Made by a program: the position numbers and the translations under genes
Shown: piece by piece, positions 17,247 to 25,620 of the stretch
How the letters are laid out: every line of letters begins with the position of its first letter
Position numbering within the stretch: position 1 is the first letter of the stretch
The notes under the pieces: model-generated
What the model was told of the DNA's origin: nothing
The model's input: the letters and a program-made list of their open reading frames with translations, nothing else
Database searches by the model: none
Source of the DNA: Burkholderia sp. 9120
GTDB lineage: Bacteria; Pseudomonadota; Gammaproteobacteria; Burkholderiales; Burkholderiaceae
DNA length: 64,000 nt
Direction: 5' to 3'
Assembly (NCBI RefSeq): GCF_000745015.1
Contig: NZ_JQNA01000002.1
Coordinates: 4,774,001-4,838,000 of the forward strand

Positions 17247-17969
17247 CTAGAAACGATTAAGAAGTTTTTCGACGATATCAAGAGGTAACTGGACTCGCTT
17301 GAGATCCTGCTCCGAAAGTGTCTCGATGATCTGCTCGAGCAACGACTTTCTACCTGGTCGCTCGGACACCCTAGGCTTAGGCGAGATTGTTCCTGGTTCA
17401 AGTTCCGACTGGGCTCGCCATTCTTTGATATTGGCGATGAGTTGTGCAGTAGCCTGAGCGGGATCAGCAACCCCTGAAGGATCGACAATGAGATCTCGTG
17501 CGATTGGCTTGGCAGACGCCGGAATTTCCGCATCAAGGTCGATATCATCAAAGCGGACTTTCGGCGTCAAATGAACCACACGTTGTTTGTCCGCAGCCAG
17601 CGGGCGGGAAAAAGCCGTAAGAATTGCACCGCTAACCCCAGTTGCAGCGGCAGCCTTCTTCGTTGGATCTGCGTGCGGGAAAAGCAAAACCGGGTCACCT
17701 GCCACACCAACTTCCGCGGGAATCGCAACGCGGACAATCGGATTATCTGGAGATACAAAAATTCTCAGTTCGTCCTGTAGTTCCTCTTCCAGATAACTTG
17801 TGAGCTTCCTGCTCCCCATTTCGGCCCTGGCAAGTTCGGGATGGCCGCTAACAAGCGAGCCAATCTGTGAAAGCAGCACGCCGACGCGCTTCTCATTCCA
17901 TGTCGCTCGAACGAGAGCAACGATCATCGATCTGATCGAGTCAGTCTGGGCGTCTTTATTAGCTTCCAT
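17247..17969 (-). CDS. Hypothetical protein with N-terminal OST-HTH/LOTUS-like domain
   Basis: A 240-residue protein starting at the ATG 17967-17969, with GAGGAAC just upstream. Residues about 10-85 (IRSMIVALVRATWNEKRVGV... GSRKLTSYLEEELQDELRIFV) follow the helix pattern of OST-HTH/LOTUS domains, which bind RNA: an opening helix pair, the 'G.(K/R)KL..(L/Y)L' helix, then a short strand. This assignment is by eye and moderate. The middle is Ala/Pro/Asp-rich and probably disordered. The last 30 residues form a helix (SLLEQIIETLSEQDLKRVQLPLDIVEKLL). It is the first gene of a two-gene cassette and is separated by about 130 bp from the convergent-neighbour region on its right. Confidence 0.65.
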   Translation of the reverse strand: MEANKDAQTDSIRSMIVALVRATWNEKRVGVLLSQIGSLVSGHPELARAEMGSRKLTSYLEEELQDELRIFVSPDNPIVRVAIPAEVGVAGDPVLLFPHADPTKKAAAATGVSGAILTAFSRPLAADKQRVVHLTPKVRFDDIDLDAEIPASAKPIARDLIVDPSGVADPAQATAQLIANIKEWRAQSELEPGTISPKPRVSERPGRKSLLEQIIETLSEQDLKRVQLPLDIVEKLLNRF

Positions 17970-18101
17970 TGTTCCTCGGGACGACGGACTGTGAGAGTTG
18001 GAGAGTTTAGAACAACTTGCCGGAGGAAAACCCTGTCTCAAGATAATTTAGAAGCCCTACAAGGCACAAGTCTCATCTGTGAAGGTCGCTCGCCGGTCTC
18101 A

Positions 18102-19028
18102 CTACCGTCTGCCTCCCAGCATCCCCGCCATCGCGGACAACCCCGCTATCCCCGCGGTAGCCGCGGCGCGCACCGGCATCGAAGTCGCCAGAGACGTCAT
18201 CACCGCTGCGCCCGCCACCGCTCGGACCGCACCGATTCCCGCTCCGGTCCATGTTCCGCCCAACTGCATGTTCTGCACGAACTGCCGCGTGCCGCCGACG
18301 ATCGACGAAGCGCCCGAGCCATGCCAAAGCGCCGTGCCGGCCATGCCGGATATCTGCCCCATTGCCTCCCACGCACGGCTTCGGGGAGGCGTAGCGACCG
18401 GCGGCAAGGCGTGTGTCGATCCCGATACCGACGACGACGCAACGACCGGCGCCATGGTGAAAGATGTCGGCGCCGTCGGCACAGGAACCGGTGGCAGCAC
18501 GGCGGGAATATGGGCGGAGTTCTGTAGAACAGGGTTCTTCGAACTCGCCCCGATCCAGTCGGCGCCGTTGATCATCTTGTCCTTACTCACCACCTTTTCC
18601 GAGAGCATGGTGCGCTTGCCCTCCTCAACCCGGACGACCGAGCCCACCGAAGCATTCGATGTCGGGTCGACAGCCGCCTGCTTGTTATCGCGCGTATGGA
18701 TACGGATAACGAAAGGGGTCGTGCTACCTGTCTGAGGCACGGAGAAATTTCGTCCCGTGCGTATCTGCTGGCGGCCTTGTCTCTTATTCGGGTCCCAAGG
18801 GACCTCGGTCGACGGATGGAGCAGTCCCATCAACGCGTTCGCATCGATCGAACCACCGTGCCGCACGCCTTCCAGTTGAGCCCTGGAGACGTGCGTCGCC
18901 GTCCCGGTCGGTTGCAACGCGTGAATCTCGTGCGCCTGAGTGATCGAGTTCCGTCGCTGCAAGCCACCGTTGAAAGCAACCGCGGCCGTATGTTCGGCCG
19001 AGCCCGTGCCGCCGTTTCCGTGATGCAT
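18102..19028 (-). CDS. Hypothetical protein with Gly/Ala-rich hydrophobic C-terminus
   Basis: A 308-residue protein of unknown family. The N-terminal 150 residues are polar and His/Gln/Thr-rich. The middle is Pro/Val/Ser-rich. The last 100 residues (from GQISGMAGTALWHG to AGMLGGRR) are Gly/Ala-rich with several weakly hydrophobic helices, a composition seen in pore-forming or membrane-inserting domains. There is no signal peptide. The ATG has GGGGAAG 7 bases upstream. It is the third gene of a leftward operon beginning at 22933. Position next to a T6SS cluster makes a secreted substrate possible, but no marker domain (PAAR, MIX, Rhs) is visible. Confidence 0.65.
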   Translation of the reverse strand: MHHGNGGTGSAEHTAAVAFNGGLQRRNSITQAHEIHALQPTGTATHVSRAQLEGVRHGGSIDANALMGLLHPSTEVPWDPNKRQGRQQIRTGRNFSVPQTGSTTPFVIRIHTRDNKQAAVDPTSNASVGSVVRVEEGKRTMLSEKVVSKDKMINGADWIGASSKNPVLQNSAHIPAVLPPVPVPTAPTSFTMAPVVASSSVSGSTHALPPVATPPRSRAWEAMGQISGMAGTALWHGSGASSIVGGTRQFVQNMQLGGTWTGAGIGAVRAVAGAAVMTSLATSMPVRAAATAGIAGLSAMAGMLGGRR

Positions 19029-19096
19029 GGTGAGCTTCCCCGTTGTACGTCTATCGTTGATGTGATTTCAGATCGGCGTGTCCTTGTCGTGGCATG

Positions 19097-21502
19097 TCAC
19101 GCTGCTTCGGCGGCGAGTTCGACCGGCGCATCGATCGCCTCGCATAAATTCGTGAAGCGCGCGATCGTGTCCTGTAACGACACGTGCGCCGCGGCGCCGG
19201 CCACCGCAGTACAAAGATGGAAGAAGCCGACCTCGGGCTCAGTCGCCGGGCGCACCGGCAGACGGTTGAAACCGAGTCGCCGCAACGCGGCGTGCGAGCG
19301 CGCATTTTCCGCATACGACGCCGTGAAAATATCCGCGATGCCATCCGCTCGCGCCTGCTCGAACAACAATTGCGCCGCGCGCGTGCCGAAGCCCTGCCCT
19401 TGCGCGTGAACATCGATCCAGAAGTAGAAGTGCGCGGCGTCGCCCGCACGGCACAGACTCACGACACCGATGAAGCCGCACCGCGCGTCCATCACCGCGT
19501 AACTCATGCGGCCCGCTTCGGTGGCGTCTGCTTCGAGCCACTTCTGCACGTCTTGCGGTTCGTTCAGCGACGGCAGATTTGCCAGCGCGGCGAGATGCGG
19601 ATCGGTGAAGGCCGCGAGCAGCGCGTCGGCATGTTCGACGCCGAGCGGCTCGATCGACAGTGCGGCGTCGCGTGCGAGGTCGGGGCGATACCACGGTAGC
19701 GCGCGTCGCCGAGTCGCGCGTGCTTCGAGTTCAATTTGCCACGCGTGCACGTCCGGGTCGTCGGGATCGAGCATGTGTGCGTGCTCGACGTGCGTGCAGG
19801 CCGCTGGAAGCTCGCCGCTCGATGCCAGACAATGCGCGAGATGCAGGTGGACGCAAGCGCGCCAGCGAGCATGGTGTTGTTCGTTTGCTTCGTGGGTTGC
19901 TTGCGTCTCGTTCGCTGCTTGCGCGCCGAACGTTGCCTTCGCATCGTTCACTGTCTGCGCTTCGTTCGCGCCATTCACTTCGCTCCAACGCCGCAATTCA
20001 CCCGCATCTCCCACGCTCCCCAGGCGCGCGTTCTCATCGACCGCCAACACGCTGCGCCAGATCTCCTTCGCGAGTTGCCAATCGCCTGACGCGGCCGCTG
20101 CGCTCGCCAGTTGCGCATCGAACTGCACGGTCTGCGTGTCGGGCAAATGATGCCGCCACGTTTGCGCGAACGCGTGCCGCCACAACTGCACCGTCTGATT
20201 CGACGCACCCGACAGTTGCGCGGCGCGCGCCGGCCAATGCGGCAGCATGGCGGCCAGCACGGCCGGGTCATAAGCGGAGGCGCGCAACAGCGTGGCCAGG
20301 GTATCGAGCGGCGCGTGTTCCGCAACCGACTCGGCAACCTGCGCAAGTCGTCGCGCGTCGCACGGCTCGCATCGTTCGATAATGTCTGTCAGCTTCAGCC
20401 GTGCCGTCATCGGCGGTTCGCTGCCGGCACGCGACCAGCCTGCCTGAACCGCCAGATCGTGCGCGTCGGTCTGGCGCTGCACCACCCATGCGGACGGTTG
20501 CCGCCAGGCAAGCGCGTGAAAGTTGACGGGCGCCCTCGTGTCGCCGGGCAGCCACGTGTCGGGCGCGCTCAGCGCACCGTCGCGCAAGTCCGCTTCGCTC
20601 GATGCGCCAATGTCGCACGCGAGCATCAGATAGCGCTCGCCGCTCAATCGTCGCAAGGCATCCGCCAGCGCCATCGCGCCGGTCGGCAGCAGCACGCTGG
20701 CACTGACGAGACTTGCGACATAACGTTCGGCGAGCGGCCCCCACAGTGGCGCAAGATCATCCGTCGACGCCGGCTGCCATCGATAGGACAGCGTGTATGC
20801 GGCGGCGTCTGCCGAGACGTCGATGTCCGCTTCTACGTAGGCCTCAAGCCATTGCCCGTAATGCGCCGCATACAGGTCGGCAGGCTGCCGCGAAAACCAG
20901 CCGGCCGCGACGGCGACAACTGGGTTAACGAGTCGTTCGATCACGGTTTGCTGGCCATCGGGTCGTAACGCGCCATCGGTGAAGAGTGACCAGCTCGCTG
21001 TGTCGAGACGTCCCGTTTCGATCAGTGAAGCGAAGCGGGAATGCGTGCGCAGATGCTGCAGCGTTTCGTGCACTGGACTCGCTGTCGCAACAGCATTCAC
21101 CTCACCCGCTTCACGCCCTTCGTCACATCCTTCATCACAGACGAGATAACGCCAATCGACTCCCGCCACATCACTCGAAGACAGACGATCTTCGATCGCC
21201 TGCACCAGCAACCACGCCAGCACCCCGCGTCCTGGCGAGACATCGAGCACATAAAGCGACTGGTCCGAATCGAGCGTGCCGAGCGCGGACTCCGTTTCCC
21301 AGAAACAGACGATCGCATCAGCCCACGCATTGGCCCATCGCGGTCCCGCCAGCATATCGGCGAGCGGCCCGGCCACCGGCAGCGTCGCGCAAACGTCGGC
21401 GAAACGCAGGCCGGTGTGCGCAACTTGCGTGTCGTTACCATCATCGCCGCCGTCAACACCACGCGCCAACTTGTCCTCGACCCGCAGATCCGTGTCCCTC
21501 AT
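19097..21502 (-). CDS. Large protein with methyltransferase-like N-terminus and GNAT acetyltransferase C-terminus
   Basis: An 801-residue protein. Residues about 75-125 (LYVLDVSPGRGVLAWLLVQAIE) resemble the nucleotide-binding start of SAM-dependent methyltransferases. The middle (about 430-590) looks like helical repeats (SAAAASGDWQLAKEIWRSVL) broken by a degenerate Asn/Glu/Ala/Gln/Thr repeat. The C-terminal about 160 residues are a GNAT domain: SYAVMDARCGFIGVVSLC, then the acetyl-CoA loop VHAQGQGFGTRAAQLL, then NARSHAALRRLGFNRL. The ATG has GAGGAGGG directly upstream. It lies between two unknown proteins in one operon. Protein N-acetylation by the GNAT part is plausible; the N-terminal call is tentative. 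Confidence 0.75.
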   Translation of the reverse strand: MRDTDLRVEDKLARGVDGGDDGNDTQVAHTGLRFADVCATLPVAGPLADMLAGPRWANAWADAIVCFWETESALGTLDSDQSLYVLDVSPGRGVLAWLLVQAIEDRLSSSDVAGVDWRYLVCDEGCDEGREAGEVNAVATASPVHETLQHLRTHSRFASLIETGRLDTASWSLFTDGALRPDGQQTVIERLVNPVVAVAAGWFSRQPADLYAAHYGQWLEAYVEADIDVSADAAAYTLSYRWQPASTDDLAPLWGPLAERYVASLVSASVLLPTGAMALADALRRLSGERYLMLACDIGASSEADLRDGALSAPDTWLPGDTRAPVNFHALAWRQPSAWVVQRQTDAHDLAVQAGWSRAGSEPPMTARLKLTDIIERCEPCDARRLAQVAESVAEHAPLDTLATLLRASAYDPAVLAAMLPHWPARAAQLSGASNQTVQLWRHAFAQTWRHHLPDTQTVQFDAQLASAAAASGDWQLAKEIWRSVLAVDENARLGSVGDAGELRRWSEVNGANEAQTVNDAKATFGAQAANETQATHEANEQHHARWRACVHLHLAHCLASSGELPAACTHVEHAHMLDPDDPDVHAWQIELEARATRRRALPWYRPDLARDAALSIEPLGVEHADALLAAFTDPHLAALANLPSLNEPQDVQKWLEADATEAGRMSYAVMDARCGFIGVVSLCRAGDAAHFYFWIDVHAQGQGFGTRAAQLLFEQARADGIADIFTASYAENARSHAALRRLGFNRLPVRPATEPEVGFFHLCTAVAGAAAHVSLQDTIARFTNLCEAIDAPVELAAEAA

Positions 21503-21520
21503 GCCGCCCTCCTCACCCCG

Positions 21521-22933
21521 TTATTTTTCCGTGCTGCTGGTCAACTTCAGCCCAGTCGTGGTGGTCGTGAAAATACCTGAGCGGTAGTTGCCGCCTCCGC
21601 CCTGCACCTTCTGTGCGGTCTCCATCGACGGCATGCCGAACGTCAGGTTCGCCTGATACAGCCGTTCGCCGCGCGCGGTCGGCGTCATGCTGCTGGTCAA
21701 CGGCACATCGAGGCCGGTGCTGACACGGCCATTACCGGTGCCGTGCCCGAGCCGCAGATTGCCGAACGAATCGAAGGTGTTCTTCAGGTAGCTCTTGTAG
21801 CCGCCGAAGCGCTTGTCCGGTGTGTTCCCCTGAAATGCGGTCAGCACGTTTTTCATCATCGTGTCGCGCTTCACCAGATGCTCATCGCGAGCCGAACCGC
21901 TGGCGCCGCCCGGGTTGCCGCTCACCGCTCTGGCAAATGGGCCCTGCGGCGCTTCCTCGCTCTGGATCGCACGGCCGATGCCGGTCATCCGGCCGACCGC
22001 CGCCGCCTGCTCCGCGATGCCGTTAAGCATGCCGCCCTGGTCCTTGCCGAACTTCGCGGTGCCGAAACGCGAAACGCCTTGATGGAACTGCAACGTCATC
22101 TGGTTCATCAGGTTCTGACCGGTCCCGCTCGCGATCACATGATTGATGCTGGTGGGACCGGGGGCGATGCCTTGGCTGACGTCGTACTCCTGGTGAGTGA
22201 GCGGACGGCCGGCCTCGTTCGCCGCGCGGACATAGTGCTCGCGGTTCGATGAATACTGCGACAAACGCGGCCTGGTTTTATCGCCGTAGTGCGTATCGAG
22301 CCCGCTTTGATCGACCGATTCGATGCCGGCGCCTGGGCCGTACTTCACCTGATGCTCGAGCTTCACGCCGCCTTTGTCGTAGAGAAAATTGCTGAGTTCC
22401 GGCGACGGCCGGTTGACTGGCGCGGGCAGGCCCATCACGTCGCGGCGACGCTCGGTCGCCGAGGTCTCGCTGAATTTGGCCCAGGTTTTCTGCGGCATGC
22501 CGAGCGTCTGCTCGGGCGTCGGCGGCAGCGCCAGTTGCGGCGCGTGCGGTTGCGCGTGGGCCTGCGGCAGATGCATCGGCGACAACGGCGCGCTCGACGG
22601 CGCACTGTGCGGCGTCATCTCGACATCCATCGCCGACGACGGGTGCGGTGATTGCAGCAGCGGTTGATGCGACGGCTGCGGCATGGAGAACGGCGATGGC
22701 GACGTCATGCTGTGCTGTGGCATCGAGAACGGCGACGGCGGAAACGGCGAATGGGATGTCACGGGGTTCGGCGCAACAGGCGCTGAGTAACGTCGCGCGT
22801 TGATCAACTCCTGCCGTCGGTCCGACGAGCGCTGGACCGCCTGCTTGAACCGCTCCGCCCGCCTGTCCGCAGCCGATGGTAACTGCTTGATCGGCATGCG
22901 AGACGGCTTCGAACCTTTGCGCGATCCATTCAT
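21521..22933 (-). CDS. Hypothetical protein with Pro/Ser/Met-rich N-terminus
   Basis: A 470-residue protein starting at the ATG 22931-22933. Residues 1-45 are basic (MNGSRKGSKPSRMPIKQL). Residues about 50-170 are low-complexity Pro/Ser/Met/His with repeated FSMPQ units. A structured part from about residue 190 to the end has notable stretches YGPGAGIESVDQSGLDTHYG, GPTSINHVIASGTGQNLMNQ and RLGHGTGNGRVSTGLDVP. There is no signal peptide. I recognise no family. It is the first gene of the three-gene unit continuing to 18102 (18 bp gap to the GNAT gene). Disordered N-terminus plus folded C-terminus, next to a T6SS, would suit an effector with a companion modifier, but this is conjecture. Confidence 0.7.
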   Translation of the reverse strand: MNGSRKGSKPSRMPIKQLPSAADRRAERFKQAVQRSSDRRQELINARRYSAPVAPNPVTSHSPFPPSPFSMPQHSMTSPSPFSMPQPSHQPLLQSPHPSSAMDVEMTPHSAPSSAPLSPMHLPQAHAQPHAPQLALPPTPEQTLGMPQKTWAKFSETSATERRRDVMGLPAPVNRPSPELSNFLYDKGGVKLEHQVKYGPGAGIESVDQSGLDTHYGDKTRPRLSQYSSNREHYVRAANEAGRPLTHQEYDVSQGIAPGPTSINHVIASGTGQNLMNQMTLQFHQGVSRFGTAKFGKDQGGMLNGIAEQAAAVGRMTGIGRAIQSEEAPQGPFARAVSGNPGGASGSARDEHLVKRDTMMKNVLTAFQGNTPDKRFGGYKSYLKNTFDSFGNLRLGHGTGNGRVSTGLDVPLTSSMTPTARGERLYQANLTFGMPSMETAQKVQGGGGNYRSGIFTTTTTGLKLTSSTEK

Positions 22934-23099
22934 GATGTATGCGTCTCCGGAAGCTGATGCGTTGAATGCTTGTGCGTGTGTTTCAAAATGTTCCGGTCGA
23001 GTGGCTCCGCGTCGATCACGCTCGCCAAGCGGCACGTCACTGTCTATGATTGAGGCCGCTGTTCTAACGAACCTCTTGCCCGCTTATTGCGCTACCAGA

Positions 23100-23669
23100 A
23101 TGCTTAAAGTCTTCTTTCTGCTGTTGCTGGTTGCCTTCGGCGCCGTGATGTTCGCCGCCGGCACCCTCGCGCCTTCGAACCTCAAAGCGCCGATCGAGCG
23201 GCTCGCCGCGCAGGCCGCCGCGCTGCTGCCTGGTGAGTCTTCGAAAGCGGCGGCTACGTCGTCTTCAGCGTCGTCTTCCAACGGCGGCTCGACCGTCGCG
23301 GGCGGTGCGGTGATCGCGAAGAGCGCCACGCCCGCGGGCGCCGCCAATCCTGCCAGCCCGGTCGTTGCCGCATCGACGCCGATCGCCAGTCTGCTGGTGC
23401 CGGCACCGCCTCCCGCGCATGGCCATTACGCGTTGCAAGCCGCGACTTTCACGTCGAGCGACGCCGCCTCGCTGTTCGCCGGTTCGGTCAGCGAGCAGGG
23501 CTACAAGGCGACCATCGTGCCGATCACTGATAGCGGCCAGCCGCTGATCGTTGCGGTCGGCGACTACCCGTCGCCGGAAGCCGCCAGCGCCGATCAACTG
23601 GTGGTCGGCCGGCAGTTGAAGTCGACTGCGTTGCCGCCGGTTGTCCTGTTGCCGCCGCCAGCGCGTTGA
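23100..23669 (+). CDS. Membrane-anchored SPOR-domain protein
   Basis: A 189-residue protein. Residues 1-20 (MLKVFFLLLLVAFGAVMFAAG) are one transmembrane anchor, then an Ala/Ser/Thr/Pro linker of about 90 residues. The C-terminal about 75 residues are a SPOR-like domain (HYALQAATFTSSDAASLFAGSVSEQGYKATIVPITD...PLIVAVGDYPSPEAA). SPOR domains bind denuded peptidoglycan in the periplasm. I chose the ATG at 23100; an in-frame ATG at 23046 would put 18 residues ahead of the anchor. It is divergent from the 22933 operon and lies at the left end of the T6SS cluster, so it may help place or support the secretion apparatus in the cell wall (inference). Confidence 0.82.
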   Translation: MLKVFFLLLLVAFGAVMFAAGTLAPSNLKAPIERLAAQAAALLPGESSKAAATSSSASSSNGGSTVAGGAVIAKSATPAGAANPASPVVAASTPIASLLVPAPPPAHGHYALQAATFTSSDAASLFAGSVSEQGYKATIVPITDSGQPLIVAVGDYPSPEAASADQLVVGRQLKSTALPPVVLLPPPAR

Positions 23670-23808
23670 GCGCGGAGAGTCGTCCATCGCCCATTGCGCA
23701 CCGTGCCCCTCCGTCAGCCTCAGCCCGCACCGCACTCGCATCGCCCGTAGCACGCCCATAACACACCCAACTCACCGCCCGAGCCGCCCTCTCCACCGAT
23801 GCGGCCGG

Positions 23809-24057
23809 TCATGCACCCAGCCCGCTTCGCCGCGCGTCGGCACGAAACACCTTCAATTGCGCGAATCCTTCGCTGCAGAAGAACACGATGACATTCGCGC
23901 TCTGCCGCTGCGGCGTGATGAACCACAGCGCATCGCCGACCGCCAACCCGTAACTGCCGACGCGATTCACCAGCAGATCCGCGCGTCCTCGATCGGTGAC
24001 CAGCGCCACGCGCAGATCCGCTTCGCCCATCGTCTCAGCCTGGTAGATACGCGCCAT
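23809..24057 (-). CDS. DUF6150 family protein
   Basis: An 82-residue protein with the compact pattern MARIYQAET...LRVALVTD..ADLLVNRVGS.GLA.GDALWFIT and FFCSEGFAQLKVF, which I recognise as the DUF6150 family of small beta-rich proteins of unknown function. It has a GCAAGGAG ribosome site and lies 43 bp downstream of tssA on the same strand, so it is probably the last gene of the T6SS operon. The single Cys in FFCSEG is conserved as far as I recall. Confidence 0.8.
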   Translation of the reverse strand: MARIYQAETMGEADLRVALVTDRGRADLLVNRVGSYGLAVGDALWFITPQRQSANVIVFFCSEGFAQLKVFRADARRSGLGA

Positions 24058-24100
24058 CAGCGGCTCCTTGCAGTTCGCGCCGGCGCTGCAAGGATCGTCG

Positions 24101-25603
24101 TCACGATGCCTGCTCCTCGGTTTGCGGCACGCCGAGCCCGAGCAGATCGAAGACGTTCAGTTGCCCGCGTCCCTGAATGAACAGTTCGTCGTAGAGTTGT
24201 GCGGTATTGAGCGTGCCCCACTCGACCGCCTTGCGAATCAGATACGGCACCGGACTATGCGGTTCGAGTTCGGCCAGCGCGGCGGCAGCATCGGCCAGTT
24301 GCGCGTACGCACGCTTGCGCGCGCTGACCGAATGCGGCAATGCGCTGGCTTCGTCGCGAAGCGTCGGTGTCGCCGCGTGGTCCGGTGCGTGATGACCGGC
24401 CGCCTGCGTACCGCTGTCGACGTTCGCCGCAGCCGCCGGGTGCGTGCTGGTATCCGCGTATCCGACCGCCGCCGAATGTGCCCCGCCATCGGCGTATGAC
24501 GTCGTGGCCGAATACGCCCCGCCATTTCCATTCGCAGCAGTCGCAGCCGAATACGCCCCGCCATCCACGTTGACTGGCGCCGCCATCGACACCGCCACGG
24601 AAATCGTCTCGGTCAACGGTACGACACCCGCTTCGGCATGCGACCCATAGCCATGTCCTTGCTCCGGCGTCGGCGCTGCAGCGACCACACTCGCCACACG
24701 CGTGGCGACGCCGAACGGCATACCCCGCTGCACCAGTTGCGCGCTGACAAAAGCATGAATCTGTTCGAGCACGCCGCGCAGCGCGCCGACGCCCGGCGGG
24801 TCGCCGTCGAAGCATTGATCGAGCGTCCCGCCCAGCTTGGCCAGCGCCGCGAGGGCCTGGCTCAGTGCCGCGTGATGACCGATGAACACTTCCGTCGATG
24901 TCGCCGCGAGGGCTTTATCGAAGTCGGCGGCATCGACGCCACCCTCGTCGTCGCCGCCACGCGAGCCGCTCTGTGGCGACTGTTGCTGGCGTCGCAGTTG
25001 TTCGCAATCGGTCCAGGCATAAAGCCGTTCCGGCTCGCCCATCGGCGACTGCTGCTGCGCTCCGCCCGGCCACTCCGCAGACGCGAACCCCGCACCATTC
25101 GCAGCAAGAGCCGCAGAACCCACCACCGTCAGCGGCACCAGCCTCACCGGCGCAATCAACTTCTCATTGAGCCAGCGAAACAGATTCGCCCGATGCTCAA
25201 AATCGCCGTCCGCCGCACCCGGATACAGCACGTCCCAATAGCGCTCGCACAACGCATCGACAACGGCGACACCCGCCGCGAGTCCCGCGAAACCGTGCTC
25301 ATGCAGCAACGCTTCCGTAAGCCAGACCGCCAGATGCAGATCCTTGCTGCGATACGCGAGCGCATCGAGCGAACCCGACGCGACTTCACCCCAGTTCGCG
25401 CGCTTGAGCTGCCGCACCCACGCGCCGAGCGGCAGCGACGCGTCATCGGCTTCGCGCGCGCGACGAATCGCTTGCCACAGCGGCGTGCCGCGCAGCGTCT
25501 CGCCCTGCGGCTGCGCGATGCTGACCGGCGCGAGCAGCGTCGCGAAGGTCATGCCGTACGCCGCACTCAAAAAACCGTTCGCATAATCGAGTGGATGCTC
25601 CAT
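24101..25603 (-). CDS. tssA: Type VI secretion protein TssA
   Basis: A 500-residue TssA, the dodecameric factor that primes baseplate assembly and tail-sheath polymerisation. The N-terminal ImpA-type domain is clear (LRGTPLWQAIRRAREADDAS, then KDLHLAVWLTEALLHEHGFAGLAAG, then CERYWDVLYP). The middle carries about six degenerate 11-residue units such as GGAYSAATAAN (near residues 340-410). The C-terminal helical part ends in SPVPYLIRKAVEWGTLNTAQLYDELF. The ATG at 25601-25603 has GAAGGAG 7 bases upstream; longer reading upstream overlaps tssM and is spurious. It follows tssM by 17 bp. Confidence 0.92.
   Translation of the reverse strand: MEHPLDYANGFLSAAYGMTFATLLAPVSIAQPQGETLRGTPLWQAIRRAREADDASLPLGAWVRQLKRANWGEVASGSLDALAYRSKDLHLAVWLTEALLHEHGFAGLAAGVAVVDALCERYWDVLYPGAADGDFEHRANLFRWLNEKLIAPVRLVPLTVVGSAALAANGAGFASAEWPGGAQQQSPMGEPERLYAWTDCEQLRRQQQSPQSGSRGGDDEGGVDAADFDKALAATSTEVFIGHHAALSQALAALAKLGGTLDQCFDGDPPGVGALRGVLEQIHAFVSAQLVQRGMPFGVATRVASVVAAAPTPEQGHGYGSHAEAGVVPLTETISVAVSMAAPVNVDGGAYSAATAANGNGGAYSATTSYADGGAHSAAVGYADTSTHPAAAANVDSGTQAAGHHAPDHAATPTLRDEASALPHSVSARKRAYAQLADAAAALAELEPHSPVPYLIRKAVEWGTLNTAQLYDELFIQGRGQLNVFDLLGLGVPQTEEQAS
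24440..24575 (-). repeat. Degenerate 33-bp repeats inside tssA
   Basis: At least three clear copies of a unit containing GAATACGCCCCGCCAT (plus strand), spaced about 48-63 bp with related partial copies between, encode GGAYSA / GGAHSA-type units in TssA. The repeats lie in the linker between the N-terminal domain and the C-terminal helices. Confidence 0.6.
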
Positions 25604-25620
25604 GTCTAACTCCTTCACGT

